64,000 nt of DNA, from the NCBI GenBank assembly GCA_949318235.1, contig OX439129.1, forward strand, positions 23,672,321 through 23,736,320. The letters are read 5' to 3'. This stretch comes from Ecdyonurus torrentis. Its lineage: Eukaryota > Arthropoda > Insecta > Ephemeroptera > Heptageniidae. How positions within the stretch are numbered: position 1 is the first letter of the stretch; every line of letters starts with the position of its first letter. A program made the position numbers and the translations under genes. Of the stretch, positions 20,315 through 32,426 are shown piece after piece. Below the pieces are notes generated by a model. It did not search any database. It was not told where the DNA came from and saw nothing but the letters and a program-made list of their open reading frames with translations.

Positions 20315-21106
20315 GAATCTTTCCATTTCTCATTCCTCTCAAATAATAAAACCTTTTCATAAAAAAAGTACTCGGATTAAAAATGTTTAAATTGGATTTT
20401 AAAGTGATAACTTTGTTTTATTATTGAGACTGATACTGCTATCTACATAACGTACGGTACAAACGTGCTTATTTTATAAATAAAAGATTATTTTGATGTA
20501 TAAATACGTGGAATACAATACATTTCTTTTATATATATAACATATGTATTATTTCATCAGTAGATCGAGCAAAAAAGACAAGATAAAGCCATATTACAAA
20601 AAACAATTCCAATTATGTGATGAAACGTGTGTTTTGTGGGCCAAATCCTCTTAGACGTAAAAAACAAGATGTACGTGTTGTCTTTTTGCTGTGCCATATT
20701 GAAAAACAAAAGGGTTGAAATGTGTAACATATTGTGAAGTACGTAAATTAAAACTAAAAGATATCCTGCAGTTGAACTTTGTTAATTCATTTGTAACAAA
20801 AAACAAAATATATATTTTGATAATATATATTAATTTGTTTTCTAAAAGTAAACAATGATAGTGAATTTATATAACAATGTATACCAAAAACATGAAAAAC
20901 ATTGGAAACTTTCATGAGAAAAATAGAAAAGAAACTCCATTCAATTCATAAATTGATGCATATTACTTATCTCTGGGTTTGACATTATATACTGCATAAT
21001 ATACTGAGCATATTTAATATTACCACATACTATATCATATTAGTTAAATTAATTCATATCATGACCAAGGACGATTCAGTAACAAGTCTCATTATTTGAA
21101 AAGTCA

Positions 21107-21145
<39 letters not shown>

Positions 21146-21288
21146 CTTAAAATAATTCAATATGCTTGGCAATACATAGATCAATAACAATTATTGGACA
21201 TGGTAGCTTATGTTTCTGTTCCTAGTATAATTATTATATAACGTTTGATATCTATATACGGTGTAACAATTATCAAACAAAAATTAAA
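20314..21288. other. Non-coding AT-rich stretch with TA tract
   Basis: No gene is supported. A (TA)17 tract lies at 21110-21143. Confidence 0.7.
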
Positions 21289-21487
21289 TTAGTAGTCAGG
21301 CTCGAACTGGCTATTCGAGCAAGTCCGCGATAGCAGGCATGCCCCCCCCCCTCCTGTTTGGAGGCCCCTAAACCCCAAAAAGGAGCGTAACTAGGGTGTT
21401 ACGCCCCCTTTTGTGGACTCTAGAGAGGGTGTTACACCCCTTTCGCGAACAAGGCCCCTTGAGTGCAAGTCCGACCCTGTTAGTAGT
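21289..21487 (+). mobile_element. Compact GC-rich hAT MITE with 8-bp target duplication
   Basis: TTAGTAGT occurs at 21289-21296 and again at 21480-21487, immediately flanking a 183-bp element (21297-21479). Its ends are CAGGCTCGAACTGG and, reverse-complemented, CAGGGTCGGACTTG. This end pattern plus an 8-bp duplication fits hAT. The body is strikingly GC-rich for this window. It includes a C12 run near 21343 and two imperfect copies of GGGTGTTACRCCCC (about 21396-21410 and 21427-21441). No product is encoded; the 69-codon frame starting at 21396 crosses the element boundary and is incidental. Confidence 0.85.
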
Positions 21488-22051
21488 AGCATTATTATTA
21501 ACATTCTATATTATATTATTAAATGATGAAATCATTGTCATGTATAAAATATTTGACTTAAGAAAACAAAAATATACTGCAATCTTCATTTACTTGAATA
21601 AATGAATTTGTCAGACCATTTTTTTTCTACTCCTATATTTTTAATTTTTTCAATATAGCTATAACTTTTAAAGTTCTATAAAAAGTACAACAATAATAAC
21701 ATAATATATTGCATCTATAAATTTAGTAACAAAAAAATCAGTTGTAAATTCATAAATAAGTACTAGGGTTAAAGTGTTCTTGGAAAGTGACACTTTAAAG
21801 AGAAACAAGCAATATAATAAAGTTAGCACATCGAAACATTGTATATATATATATATATAAGTTAAACATCAACGTTGTAATCTAGTTTTAAATCTCATTT
21901 GTGTAGCTAACGTGTAGTAACTTAAAGTGTAATTTATACAACAAACTTAAGTGGATTGCATAATCCATATATTAAGAGACAAAACAATATAATCTCAATG
22001 ATTGTATAGTTATTATACCACAAAAACATATTTTATAGTTATACTGTACAC
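21488..22051. other. Non-coding AT-rich stretch
   Basis: Nothing recognised beyond a short TA tract near 21842-21859. Confidence 0.7.
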
Positions 22052-22404
22052 TTAAAAGAAAAGAACAGAAAAATACATAAGCATTTACATCACAAAATAA
22101 TTAATGGGACCTACTTAAATAACTTTAGTTTGTCGCAAAAACCAACTGTAGCACCGTAACATGTGATCAAAAAATTTCGAGTCATGCAACCCGCACAACA
22201 TTTTTATACTAATTTTTTACTGTTTCTGAAGTCAGAAACTGAAATTGTCGCGCAATTAGCAACGCAATTAGCATACTTTACAGTATTTTAACGCTCTCTT
22301 GGGGGGCCACAATTACATTCTGTTAAAAATTGTCATCAGTTTTGGAGATCTCATTTTGTGTTTAATCATTAAAAAGTACATGTTGTTTGTGGTCCATGGC
22401 TTTA
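22052..22404 (-). mobile_element. Family C TTAA-type MITE, reverse orientation
   Basis: This is a full-length reverse copy. The left end is TTAAAAGAAAAGAACAG (the element's 3' end). The right end is TGTGGTCCATGGCTTTA, where TTAA has decayed to TTTA. The order of internal words matches the copy at 2821-3186: TGGGACCTACTTAAAT, AACCCGCACAACATT, ACGCTCTCTTGGGG and GTCATCAGTTTTGGAGATCT. It is more diverged at the left end than other copies. Confidence 0.8.
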
Positions 22405-23389
22405 TAGCTTTATTATATCTGAATATAAATTCTAAATTTGATGATAAGTGTAAAAGGATGTTAACTTGAGTTTATTAAAATTATACTCTTAAAATCACGT
22501 ACAGACTCTGTCATAGAAAATTTTATTCTTTGCTTTTACTCAAAGGTAATAAAGTAAAATTTTATATGACATAGAGTATACGTATTATTTTTACCACGAA
22601 CTTCAAAAACTGTCGGGCAACATTTCAACTGGATACTGAACAAGAATTAACCCTTGATCTTAGATGACAGTAAATTAAATCAAAATACTTTTTATTAATC
22701 GTTAATGTTCAGTACGATTTGTAAGAATGCAATTTCTCTTTATCGTAATACTATTAATACAACTCTTATTAGAAGATAAAATGAAGTGCAGGAAATAAAA
22801 TTTTACGAATCCAAACTAAAAGTATTTCTGAAAATAAGGAAAGCGCTTAGGGGTTCTAAAAGTATATGAACATTTAATCAAAAAAATTCATATCTTCTCA
22901 AGCTATTGTTAGTTATGAGAATGAGATAAATATTCCTGTAAAAATGACTGCAAATATAAGTATCACAAACTTATATTTTTTATGGTAGTCTTTTTTTTAT
23001 ATATATATTTTATACCAAAGAATTTATTGCATTTCTGAGATAAATTGAAAAACAAAACTACCAATCACGCTTCATTGTACAATATAAAAAATACATAAAT
23101 TGAAAAAGATATAGAACATTCTTTTACTTTATTTTTATTACGCCTTTTTTGTGGTTTTTGCAAAGGGAGAGCGTTACTTTAGTGCAAAATATTTTTGTGG
23201 TTACGTTTTATTTTACTATGCATTTATATGCAGTCAAAATAAAGAAGGGTCTATTCACAAATTTGAGTGATATACTATTGATAGTAATTCATAATAATAG
23301 ATTTTCATGTTTGCATTATTATTTTACAATTGCTATTTATTTTTTTGTTTGTTGTGTTAAAATTCTATTTTCTGTCACATTATTAATGC
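22405..23389. other. Non-coding AT-rich stretch
   Basis: No gene is supported. The 89-codon frame at 23149-23418 is hydrophobic but has no recognisable motif, and it runs into the palindromic element at 23390. Confidence 0.65.
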
Positions 23390-23489
23390 TGTTCGTAAAC
23401 CCTGTTCTCTGCCCCTAAAATGACGATCAACTTTGGTTATTCAAATGGAATGTGCATTTTTTGGTGCAAGAAAACAGGGTTTACGAACA
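23390..23489. mobile_element. 100-bp inverted-repeat element
   Basis: The left arm TGTTCGTAAACCCTGTTCTC is mirrored by the right arm ending AACAGGGTTTACGAACA. The arms are about 26 bp with a few mismatches, separated by about 47 bp. It codes for nothing. It may be a tiny fold-back MITE or a decayed remnant. No target duplication was clear. Confidence 0.55.
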
Positions 23490-23580
23490 ACACTTTTGTC
23501 ATTGCATTATAGTAAAGAGATACTAGCCTAAGAAAAAAAAGTTCAATGATAAATTATAAGATGGGACTTTATTTTTTCCC

Positions 23581-23732
23581 TTAACCCTTAAGTACTCGCA
23601 CAAACTGGAGAGAAAACTTGAAGTAGGCAACCCGCGCTACAATTTCTATTGTAGACCCGGATTGCATGACGTCATAAGGTTGCCTACTTTATAGTTTTTT
23701 AACCCCAGTTTGCGAGGGTATAGAAGGGTTGC
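23581..23732. mobile_element. Palindromic TTAA-CCCTT MITE
   Basis: The left arm runs TTAACCCTTAAGTACTCGC through AAACTGG to GTAGGCAACCC. The right arm mirrors it (GGTTGCCTAC ... CCAGTTTGCGAGGGTATAG ... AAGGGTTGC). The arms are about 50 bp and imperfect. The centre holds TGCATGACGTCATAAG, with a TGACGTCA octamer at 23667-23674. The TTAA-CCC start is typical of piggyBac-type ends; the right TTAA would have decayed to TTGC. Length is about 150 bp. Confidence 0.65.
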
Positions 23733-25486
23733 GGGATATAATATATGTGTATGAATGATGGTCCCAACTCATGAACTTTACGTTTTGTTTTATTTAATTC
23801 TTTGAGGTCAAGCTGTGGTAGACTGCAAAGACACTGTAACTTGTTTCATAACGTCAACTCTGAGCTGACTGTAAGCCAAAATTTTCAGATCATATGTAAT
23901 AACCAATCTTAAGGTTTGTATAATTGATATTATTATACCTATTTTTAGTTGAGATAAATTGTGTTTATCACAATAACACAAATAAACATGTATAATAATT
24001 ATGCTTGCACGTTTTCAGCTAACTTTTTTCATTGCAACATAATTTATGCTATATTGCATAATAATAATTAATAACTGTATTACATATCATAAACATGTAT
24101 AGTATAACTTTTTGTGATGTTATAATTTATTAATATCTGTTTATATATATAACGTAAATGCATACAATGCATGGGTAATGCGTAAATTAATTACTTTAGT
24201 AATTTGTTTTATCCGGTGCATATCATCTAAAAAAAAAAAATGATTCTGCGGGGTATATGCAAAATATAAATTTATTTATTTATAGAGTTCCTTGGAGAAC
24301 GTTTTCTTTTATAAGTATTCAATTGCTATCCCTAGCTTGCTCTCATACACTTACAGTACATTAGCATTAAAAATTTACATGCATGTGAAACTAAAATTTA
24401 GAAATAACTAGATTTTTTCTTCTTACAATTGTTTATTTTTACATTTTGTAATCGTTAAGCTTGTAATAAACAGTATAAAGAATATTAAAATTTATAACAT
24501 AAATATATACATTTATCAAATAAAACCATAACAATTTAATTTCATAAATATATTTGTTTTATTAATTTACACATGTAAATCTACATTAAATTACGTTGCT
24601 CTTGAACCACACTATAAACAAAAAGTTTTGATTACGCTGCAGGGCCAATGTACTTTTAGTAAACAATGTATTTATCTTACAGTATAACATAGTAGTAACA
24701 GATGGTAGAAATCATCAAGATGATTATTTGTTGAGAATAGAGAAGAGGAAACATATTATTTAAATATTAGTCCACAGTTGTGTTTATTATACCAAATTTA
24801 AGTCAGCAAGATATTTTCTATTTTATAAACAAAGCATCAGATTATTTTTACCACTATACACACATATTACTCTACTTTTTAATACAAAATTAAAAACATA
24901 AACTTTATAATGAAAACACTATACAGTAGTATTATACTATTTTTAATTAATATAAATACTGACAGTATTTTAATTATATACTTTTGATTTGTTGAAATGT
25001 AATGAAAGTGGAATGTAAATCAAAATACATTTACTTTTTTTTTTTTAACATTATGCTTGAATAGTGGATAATTATTCGCTGACATATTAATGTTTAAGGC
25101 TAAATCAATTACTTACAAAAAAAAAATGAAATGAAAATGAATATAAGCCCTTTTTCAAAAAAATTAGTGGCAACAATAAATTATATAGTTAAAAACTAAC
25201 TAAATCAATAAATTTATATAAATTCTAAAAATTAAAACAAAACATACAAAAACAAATAACGTCATTATTAGAGGTCTGAATTACATAAATATCTTTGTTA
25301 CAAAGAGCTATTACTATATTAGCTTTGTTTTTGTTACCTTATATCAGAATTTATAGTACATTTAAGTTGATTTTTTTTAAACTAACGTCTCATTTTATTT
25401 ACCGTATATACGTAGTACCTTTTTTTTAAAGCACAACATACATTTTATTATATGTTCTAAAGGTAGCAAAGGCGTGCAATTTCCTG

Positions 25487-25489
<3 letters not shown>
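23733..25489. other. Non-coding AT-rich stretch
   Basis: No gene or repeat family is recognised in this 1.7-kb stretch. Confidence 0.7.

Positions 25490-25541
<52 letters not shown>
25490..25541. repeat. (CT)n microsatellite
   Basis: An uninterrupted tract of about 26 CT units. Confidence 0.96.
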
Positions 25542-25543
<2 letters not shown>

Positions 25544-26704
25544 GCTTTCCTTTAGAAACAAAGATATTGGCTTAGTCTACTACTACAAAAGACTCAAGCG
25601 TAAAGTTTAAAACTTAACTTTCTTAACGATCTTTTTTTGGTTAGCGTGAAAAAAAGTTCACGATTGCTGCACTTACTTGACTTTTCAGACGTGTGACTTT
25701 TATATAGAATTTTTTTTATATAAAATATATTATATGTTTCTCGTTAAAAAAGCGTACTTTATATTATAAAAGACGTATACATGAAACGTGCTGCAATTTT
25801 TGTAAAAAAAAAAAAAAATAAATAATGATAAAAAAAAAAAATCAGCAATAAAATATTGACTTGAATTTTGGATAGCGATTCGATGACAAATGCTTTATAT
25901 TTATAAGAATATAGACTAAAAAAATAAAGTTAAACTTATCCGTTAGAGAAATATCAATACTTTATATTATGTAAATATAAAGTTTAATAATTTGCATGGT
26001 GCAGGTGCTCGTTTTGTCTCTTTTTTTCCCCTTTTCATTTCTCAGTAAGAGAATTGCGCATGAGGAAAATAAAAATTGAAACATTATTTATAATTAAAAG
26101 TTTATGGGTTGGTGTTATACAGTATATAGTGCATAATTCTTTCTACTGAAATGTAATAATTAATAAAAAAAAAGAGGTCATATACAGAAAAAGGGACATT
26201 TTTTATGTACCTATATAATTTATAGATATTATTATTAATAAAAAATAATAACAGAGATAAGCTTTTTGTTTTATATTTTTAAATATTTTTTAAATGTACA
26301 GAACAGAATAGTTTTTTTTATGGATATTACACTGTAATAATACGTGTTAATAAACCTTTATAATTTTACATTAACGTATGTATAGTATAAAGTATCCGTT
26401 CATTTTATAAAGTCGTTAAAAAATTTAATATTGCCTGCAGTAATTTTCTATAATATATAAAACAAAGTAAGTTTGTAAGTATTTATGTAACTGAACAAAT
26501 TTTTGTGTAAATTATAATTAACTTGCAAGATGTTTACGACCGAAAGATTTTTTTTTTTTTTTAAGTCTTTTAAAATATTTGTTTTCCATCTCCTTGTCAT
26601 GCCACTTTATTAAAAAGAAAATCTATTTATTGATTTTTTTTATACAAATATAAGATCAATTGTTAACCCACAGTATATAACTTAATATATTATAATATCA
26701 ATAT
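25542..26704. other. Non-coding AT-rich stretch
   Basis: No gene is supported. It contains A and T homopolymers, including A15 near 25805. Confidence 0.7.
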
Positions 26705-27315
26705 TTAAAGCCATAGATCACATGAAACAACGTGTGCGTTTTATGATTAAACAAAAATTGGATCTCTAAAACTGATGTTAATTTTTATCAGAATGTATAT
26801 GTGCCCCTACAAGAGAGCGTGAAAAAAAAAGTAAATTATTATATTCTTCTGCAATGCAACTTATTCAAATGATGTATCGAAAAATTCATTTGTGTTGAGA
26901 ACTACTTCAATTTGTAATAATTTAAGTATAATGATTCATATAATTCTATAAGGAAACTTTTTTTTTAATGCATAATGTAACGTGTATGTCGCATGCTTTA
27001 AAAAAAAACATTTATTACGTAATTTGACTTATTATTAATTTTAAAATGATTATGTATATGATTGATTATATATGTACTGTATGTACCGCCAATGTAATGG
27101 GCGCAAGCCTTGTTTTTGGTTGCAAATAAATAAATAAATAAATAAAATATACGAGATTATTCCGGTTTCTGACGTCAGAAATAGTCAAAAATTTAAATGA
27201 AAAATGTTTTGCGGGTTGCATAAGTTGAAATTTTCTGATCACTGTTACGGCAGTCCCATCTAGTGTTTTGTCAAATATATGCTAATATTTTCTTCCTTCT
27301 GGTCAATTCATTTAA
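26705..27315 (+). mobile_element. Family C MITE split by a retroposon insertion
   Basis: The left part (26705-26830) runs from TTAAAGCCATAGATCACATG to CAAGAGAGCGTGAAA. The right part (27161-27315) resumes at GGTTTCTGACGTCAGAAA and ends GGTCAATTCATTTAAA, with TTAA at 27312-27315. About 36 bp of the expected element is missing at the junction. A further roughly 50 bp is missing after CACTGTTACGG. The octamer TGACGTCA lies at 27170-27177. Confidence 0.75.
26831..27160 (+). mobile_element. LINE-like 3' tail inserted in family C element
   Basis: The insert ends in CAATGTAATGGGCGCAAGCC, then CTTGTTTTTGGTTGC, then five AAAT units (AAATAAATAAATAAATAAAT). A GC-richer 3' untranslated end followed by a short TAAA/AAAT repeat is typical of many non-LTR retrotransposons. 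No intact coding sequence is visible, so this is a 5'-truncated copy or fragment. The family is not identified. Confidence 0.6.
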
Positions 27316-27723
27316 ATTTAGTAGTTACACCGTCTTAATACTCACTTTTGTAGTCACAATGCAGTATTTAGATTCAATAATAACTAAACCAATGATCGCT
27401 GATTACAAAAGTAAATCTTGTATAACAAATAATGAATTTTTTTAATGATTAACTTCAAATGAATTATCTGTCCAACAGATTGTGAACTGATTTTTTGTCG
27501 AAAGTTGGAGTTATATATTTTTCTGTATTAGTCAATCACTTCCCAATTATATTTCAAGGAAATTTGTATTCTTATTGCAAGAGAAACAAAAAACTAAGCA
27601 TATGACAATACAAATAACAAATAATAAAATAATCAATTGGCCAAGCGTATGTAAGAAAATTGCAGTAAAATATAAAAAATAATTACTAACAATAGTTTTG
27701 ACATTTTAATACAACACAACAAC
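27316..27723. other. Non-coding AT-rich stretch
   Basis: No gene or repeat recognised. Confidence 0.7.
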
Positions 27724-27912
27724 TTAAAGGCATAGAACACCTTGAACAAAAAACATATCTAATATCCTAACATACCTAAATATCAAAGTTAATTTGGCCA
27801 AAGTCATTGAGTTCTAATTTATTTTCCATTTACAAAATGACAGCTGCGGGTTTGTGACATCACAGCTTGCCTATTTCCACGCGCATGGACTAGTGAGATG
27901 TGATGTTACTAG
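27724..27912 (+). mobile_element. Family A MITE, left half only
   Basis: It starts TTAAAGGCATAGAACACC and runs through TTTGGCCAAAGTCATTGA and ATTTATTTTCCATTTACAAA to CACGCGCATGGACTAGTGAG, matching the left arm and centre of the other copies. The right arm is absent, so the element is truncated. The central site is TGTGACATCACAGC, one base from the TGACGTCA seen at 48449. Confidence 0.75.
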
Positions 27913-29143
27913 TAAGAAGAAGAAAAAAGTTAGAAAATGCAATTTAATTATAAACTGAACTGCCCCTAGGTTATAATTTAGAAAATGAAAGCTTATAAAA
28001 TGACAGTAGCTTGCTTAGTAAGTGGGAGAAAACAATTTCTTGATTAAATGGTTAAAATTCCACTCAAACAATGATGATTTTAATCAATAGTTATAATCTT
28101 GTTGTGAAAAAGTTAAACATAACTTACCGCAATCCTTATAAAGACATAATATCTATTTCATTATAGATATATATTTCAAAGTAACACATAATGTGTATAT
28201 TATATCCCAAATTAGATTTCAATTAGTTATGGCTTCATTTTCATTATAATACTTCAAATAATTCTGTATGAGGGATGAGGGTGTATAATTTATTATGTTT
28301 TAACGTTAATGATTTTTATATCTAATATAACATAATTGAAGCTTTAAAACTCATTTATATTAAAAGAAAATGTCAAAAATAGAATAGTATATTATTATCA
28401 AACAGAATGTAATTATCATGTCTTTATAATTAAAAAATACTATATAAAAGAGTTTGAAAATTAAAATATAATGAGCAATTTAGTTAATTAAGTATTCTGT
28501 ATAAAAAGTTTATAAAAAGTTCAAACGACAATGAAAGTAGTACATGATATATTAAAAGTTTATGTTATTTCAAAGACTTCAGTTTGTTACACCTATAAGG
28601 AAAAAAACAATGAAAAATGTTTTTCATTATTTTTTTTAGGTTTGCAAATAAGCGAGGTGCATAATACTTATTATTATAGCTTTTGTATACTTTCTGAGAA
28701 CATAATATTATGTATTACTGTGATGCTTTTACATATTGTTAAAATTACTCCTATTCTAAAATAATATTTAATTTAAAGCTCTATTATTGCATTTTTTTTT
28801 TTTTTAGCAAAACTAGATCGTTAAAGTAAGTTTTGTGTTTATTTTACGTTGTCGATTTAAACAAAGTCTGTGTCTGTATGTTTTACCAGAAGCGATCACG
28901 TAACACGTAGATTGAAAGATGCTTAATGACAAACGCGTGCGTAAACGAACACAAACTGGAGAGCTTTGCAAACACTCCAAGATTATATAGGAGCAAAGTA
29001 GAGTTCGAGCTTGCTTTATGCCACACAAAACTACACCACACAGACACTACACTTCCAACATTTACGTAGTTTATACTTGGCTGCGCTCTTATGGTCAAAT
29101 ATTATGTAATGTTTCAGTTTCTCCTACACAAATATGAAAGTTT
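27913..29143. other. Non-coding stretch with one complex block
   Basis: No gene is assigned. The block 28845-29098 is clearly less AT-rich than its surroundings and holds two overlapping 71-codon minus-strand frames (28813-29028 and 28883-29098). Neither resembles a protein I know. It could be an exon, an untranslated region, or an unrecognised repeat. Confidence 0.55.
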
Positions 29144-29486
29144 TTAAAGTCATAGACCATATAAAACAACATGTGCTTTTTAATGAATAAACACAAAATG
29201 GGATCTTCAAAACTGATGACAATTTTTACCAGAATGTTAATGTAGCCCCACGAGAGAGCATGAAAATGCTGTAAAGTATGCAATTTGCGTGAAAATTCAT
29301 GTTTATGACGTCAGAAACATGCAAAAATTAGTATGAAAATGTTGTGCGGGTTGCATAAATCGAAATTTCTGATCACTGCTACGGGGCTACTGTTGGGTTT
29401 TGAGACAAACTAATGTTATTTATGTAAATCCCATTAAGTGTTTTGTGATATAAATGCACATGTTTTTCTCTGGTCTATTCCTTTAA
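29144..29486 (+). mobile_element. Family C TTAA-type MITE, best-preserved copy
   Basis: Both TTAA ends are intact (29144-29147 and 29483-29486). The start is AGTCATAGACCATATAAAAC and the end is CTCTGGTCTATTCCTTTAA, giving inverted ends of about 25 bp with mismatches. It carries CACGAGAGAGCATGAAAATG, the octamer TGACGTCA at 29306-29313 inside TTTATGACGTCAGAAACATG, and TTGTGCGGGTTGCATAAATC. Length is 343 bp with no coding capacity. The 62-codon minus frame over it is incidental. Confidence 0.87.
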
Positions 29487-29530
29487 GTATAAAATGGTTA
29501 TTACATATCAAATAACTGAAAATTACATAC

Positions 29531-30160
29531 TTTAGCTCGTTCTGTAAAGTAAAGTGAATCTCAATAACATTAATTGGCTGACCAACAAAATAAGGCACAT
29601 TCATTTGTGTATCTTGTTTTTTGAGACGATAAAAGTGAGTCACATATTGAGACTGGAACTTTTTTTGGGAAGTTTCTTTCATTTTTATCAAGTTCAAAGT
29701 TCTAAAAGAAGAAATAACAATGATCGACCATAAACGTAGTAAACAGGTAACGACGTCATAACCAGCTGTTTTAAACAAAGGAACATTTTCGAAGCTGGCT
29801 CAATATTTGTGTGTAGTTTATAGAACGAGCTTTTGTATTTCTTAAGTTCGTTCTATAAACTGCACACAACTCTTGACCCAACTTCGATATTTTCCTTTGT
29901 TAAGAACACCTGATCATGACGTCACTACTTGTTTGCGACGTTTATACATGTATGATTGATCATTGTTATTGCTTCGTTTATAACTCGGACGTTTAGAAAT
30001 CGGACTTTAAAAAAAAAAAAAAAAAAAAAGTTCCATGCTCAACATTGATTCAATTTTATGGGCTCAAAAAACAAGATCAACTAATGAATGTGGCTAATTT
30101 TTTTGTTGCAGCCAATCATTGTTTAGGAAACTCACTTTTCTTTGCAGAACAAAATACTAA
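29531..30160. mobile_element. Large (about 0.6 kb) palindromic fold-back element
   Basis: Two arms of about 300 bp are inverted copies around a centre near 29838. The inner ends are GTTTATAGAACGAGC (29816-29830) and GTTCGTTCTATAAAC (29846-29860). Outward matches include ATCTTGTTTTTTGAG against CTCAAAAAACAAGATC, the GACGTCAT region against ATGACGTCACTAC (TGACGTCA at 29917-29924), and CAATTAATGTT-side against CCAATCATTG-side sequence. Divergence is moderate. Frames at 29434-29778 (minus) and 30045-30257 (plus) share the peptide pattern LKKQD..MNV only because they read opposite arms of the palindrome. The outer ends and target duplication are not resolved. Confidence 0.75.
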
Positions 30161-32334
30161 AAACAAAAATAAATTGGAATTTTATTTAAAGCTCCAAATC
30201 CCATTCGTAAGAAAGTTTTGTTTATTGATATTCAATTATTCAATAGTATTTGCATAGAATGAATAATTCGATATTGTTTCCTCTTATTGTCAGAATCTTA
30301 TTTCCTATCACTTGTAAAAATACTGAGTAACCTCTGTTGCTATAAAGTTTGTTGCTAGCAAACGAGATTGACACTTCAAGTGAAAGAAAAGTCAGCGTGT
30401 TTACACAATTTAATAGTAAAACCTTTTTATTATTGCGATTCTTTATAAAGCTTTAAATCCTTTTTCAAGAATGCAATTTATGTTTAATGTGCATAAAAAA
30501 ATCTCCTTTAAATTTAAACTTTTAGTTCATATGGTTTAGAGTTTCTATAGTTAATTTTTTTCTCTATAGCTTGAATTGTTTCTAAATTATTGTTGTTCAT
30601 ATTATATTAACAGCTTACGAGCAACAGCTAATGTAGCCTAAATGTAACGTTTTTATTATTAAAAACAAAAATACAAAAAGAACATATCATTTTAAACGGT
30701 ATATAGTATATATGTTTCAATATGACTCCATAAATTATAACATAATTCTGAGAAAGACATGAAAAAAAAATCTATGTGCTCGCCAAATCACTTGTGCAAC
30801 AGCCAAAACTATGGAGAAAAAAAAATACATAAAACCTCTCTGATTTCCAAAGAACAGAAGAAAAAAAATAGAAAACAACAACAAGAAGTCAACTTTAATC
30901 TATTTTGTTTTTTTTCAAAGACATTCTGAAAATTTAAAGTAGAGATCCTTTTTCAGTTTTTTTTTTCTTTTTTCTTCCTCTTCTTCCCTTTGTATCTATA
31001 ACGTATTTTTACAATAGTAAAAATCTGCTAGTGCATTAGATACTCTGAACACACCATTATACGTGATATGCATTGAATGTGAATTGTATACTGTATAGCA
31101 TTGTAATGCCAAGCATAGGAAAAGTCGATAAAAAGAGAGAATAAAAGGAAAAAAAAAAAAAAAAAAAACTTTCATATTCAATACTATATGCATACTATAG
31201 TAGCCATTATCGTGTAAACTGTTGTACTTATATATAGTGTGAAATGGTACAGTATAAATATATACGACCATAAAAATACTATATACGATAAAAAGTATTT
31301 TTCCAATAATAAATTAAGGATTAAAAGCACTGTTCTTCATTACATAACATTAAAAGCTTTTAATTAACGTTCTGTAAATATTGTATAATGAGTTAAATAT
31401 TTGTATTTGTTTTAAATATATAGTATTACAGAAAATGTTTTATAATTATATTTAACAATTTTATTTGCTTAACTTATTTATCTTGTTGTATTGTTCTTTG
31501 CTATCAATGCTTAAATTATATATTATAATCAGTAAACTTTAATACTTAATATTGTGAAACTAATTTGTTCATATTTGTTAGAAAATATTATACAAAATTA
31601 AACTCACAAATCCGATAATCCATGAAAATAGATTTTTTTTTCTTTAACTCTTATCTCCCCTTTTTCCGTAATCAATTATTATTTTATCCCTATATGCTTT
31701 TTTATATTTTTAAAAAAATGTAAGTCTCCTGCTTGAAAAAGAAATCAATTTTCTAAATGGCTGTTAAATTAATGCAAATTAAGTTGATTGATGAAAAAGG
31801 TACTTAACCATTCATGTCACAGATTTAGTATTCTAAATATTGTTATAAAAATGCATCATTTAGCGACTAATCTGTGGATCTAGAGTGCCAAGCTGCTTCA
31901 ACAAAACTTGGGATTCTCGCGAGTGACATCAGATTTAAATCTTAGCACTCGCTTGGGTAAAGATTTTGCCCTTTAAGCTTTTTCAAGGATTAGCGTATAC
32001 TATTCCCCGTCTGGTACACATTTTGTCTTATCTGTTGAAGAACAGAAACTTTCAGCGACTAAATAGTAACGAAAAACATAAATATAATATTATTATATAT
32101 AATATATGTTTATGTTTATATGTATATAAATTATGTAATATTTATTAATTTAAAACATTCCATTTTTTCCAACTGCTATTCAAAGCATTGTGAGAACGTA
32201 CTGGCTGTTGCTATAATTATTATTATTTTTATATTATAATGTTTTAATATATTCATTACTTACTTAATTTTATTCTAAACCAAGAAATTGATAAAATGCA
32301 TAATATTTACATATTCATATAAAGAGTGTGTGTG

Positions 32335-32338
<4 letters not shown>
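30161..32338. other. Non-coding AT-rich stretch
   Basis: No gene is supported. A20 and A19 homopolymers lie near 30009-30029 and 31150-31168. The block 31860-31960 is of higher complexity (GATTCTCGCGAGTGACATC) but unassigned. Confidence 0.65.

Positions 32339-32423
<85 letters not shown>
32339..32423. repeat. (GA)n microsatellite
   Basis: An uninterrupted GA tract of 85 bp preceded by a short (TG)n run. Confidence 0.97.

Positions 32424-32426
<3 letters not shown>

Noticed and set aside
29434..29778. 114-codon minus frame sharing LKKQD..MNV with a plus frame at 30045-30257
   Set aside because: The likeness comes from the inverted arms of one palindrome, not from two related genes.
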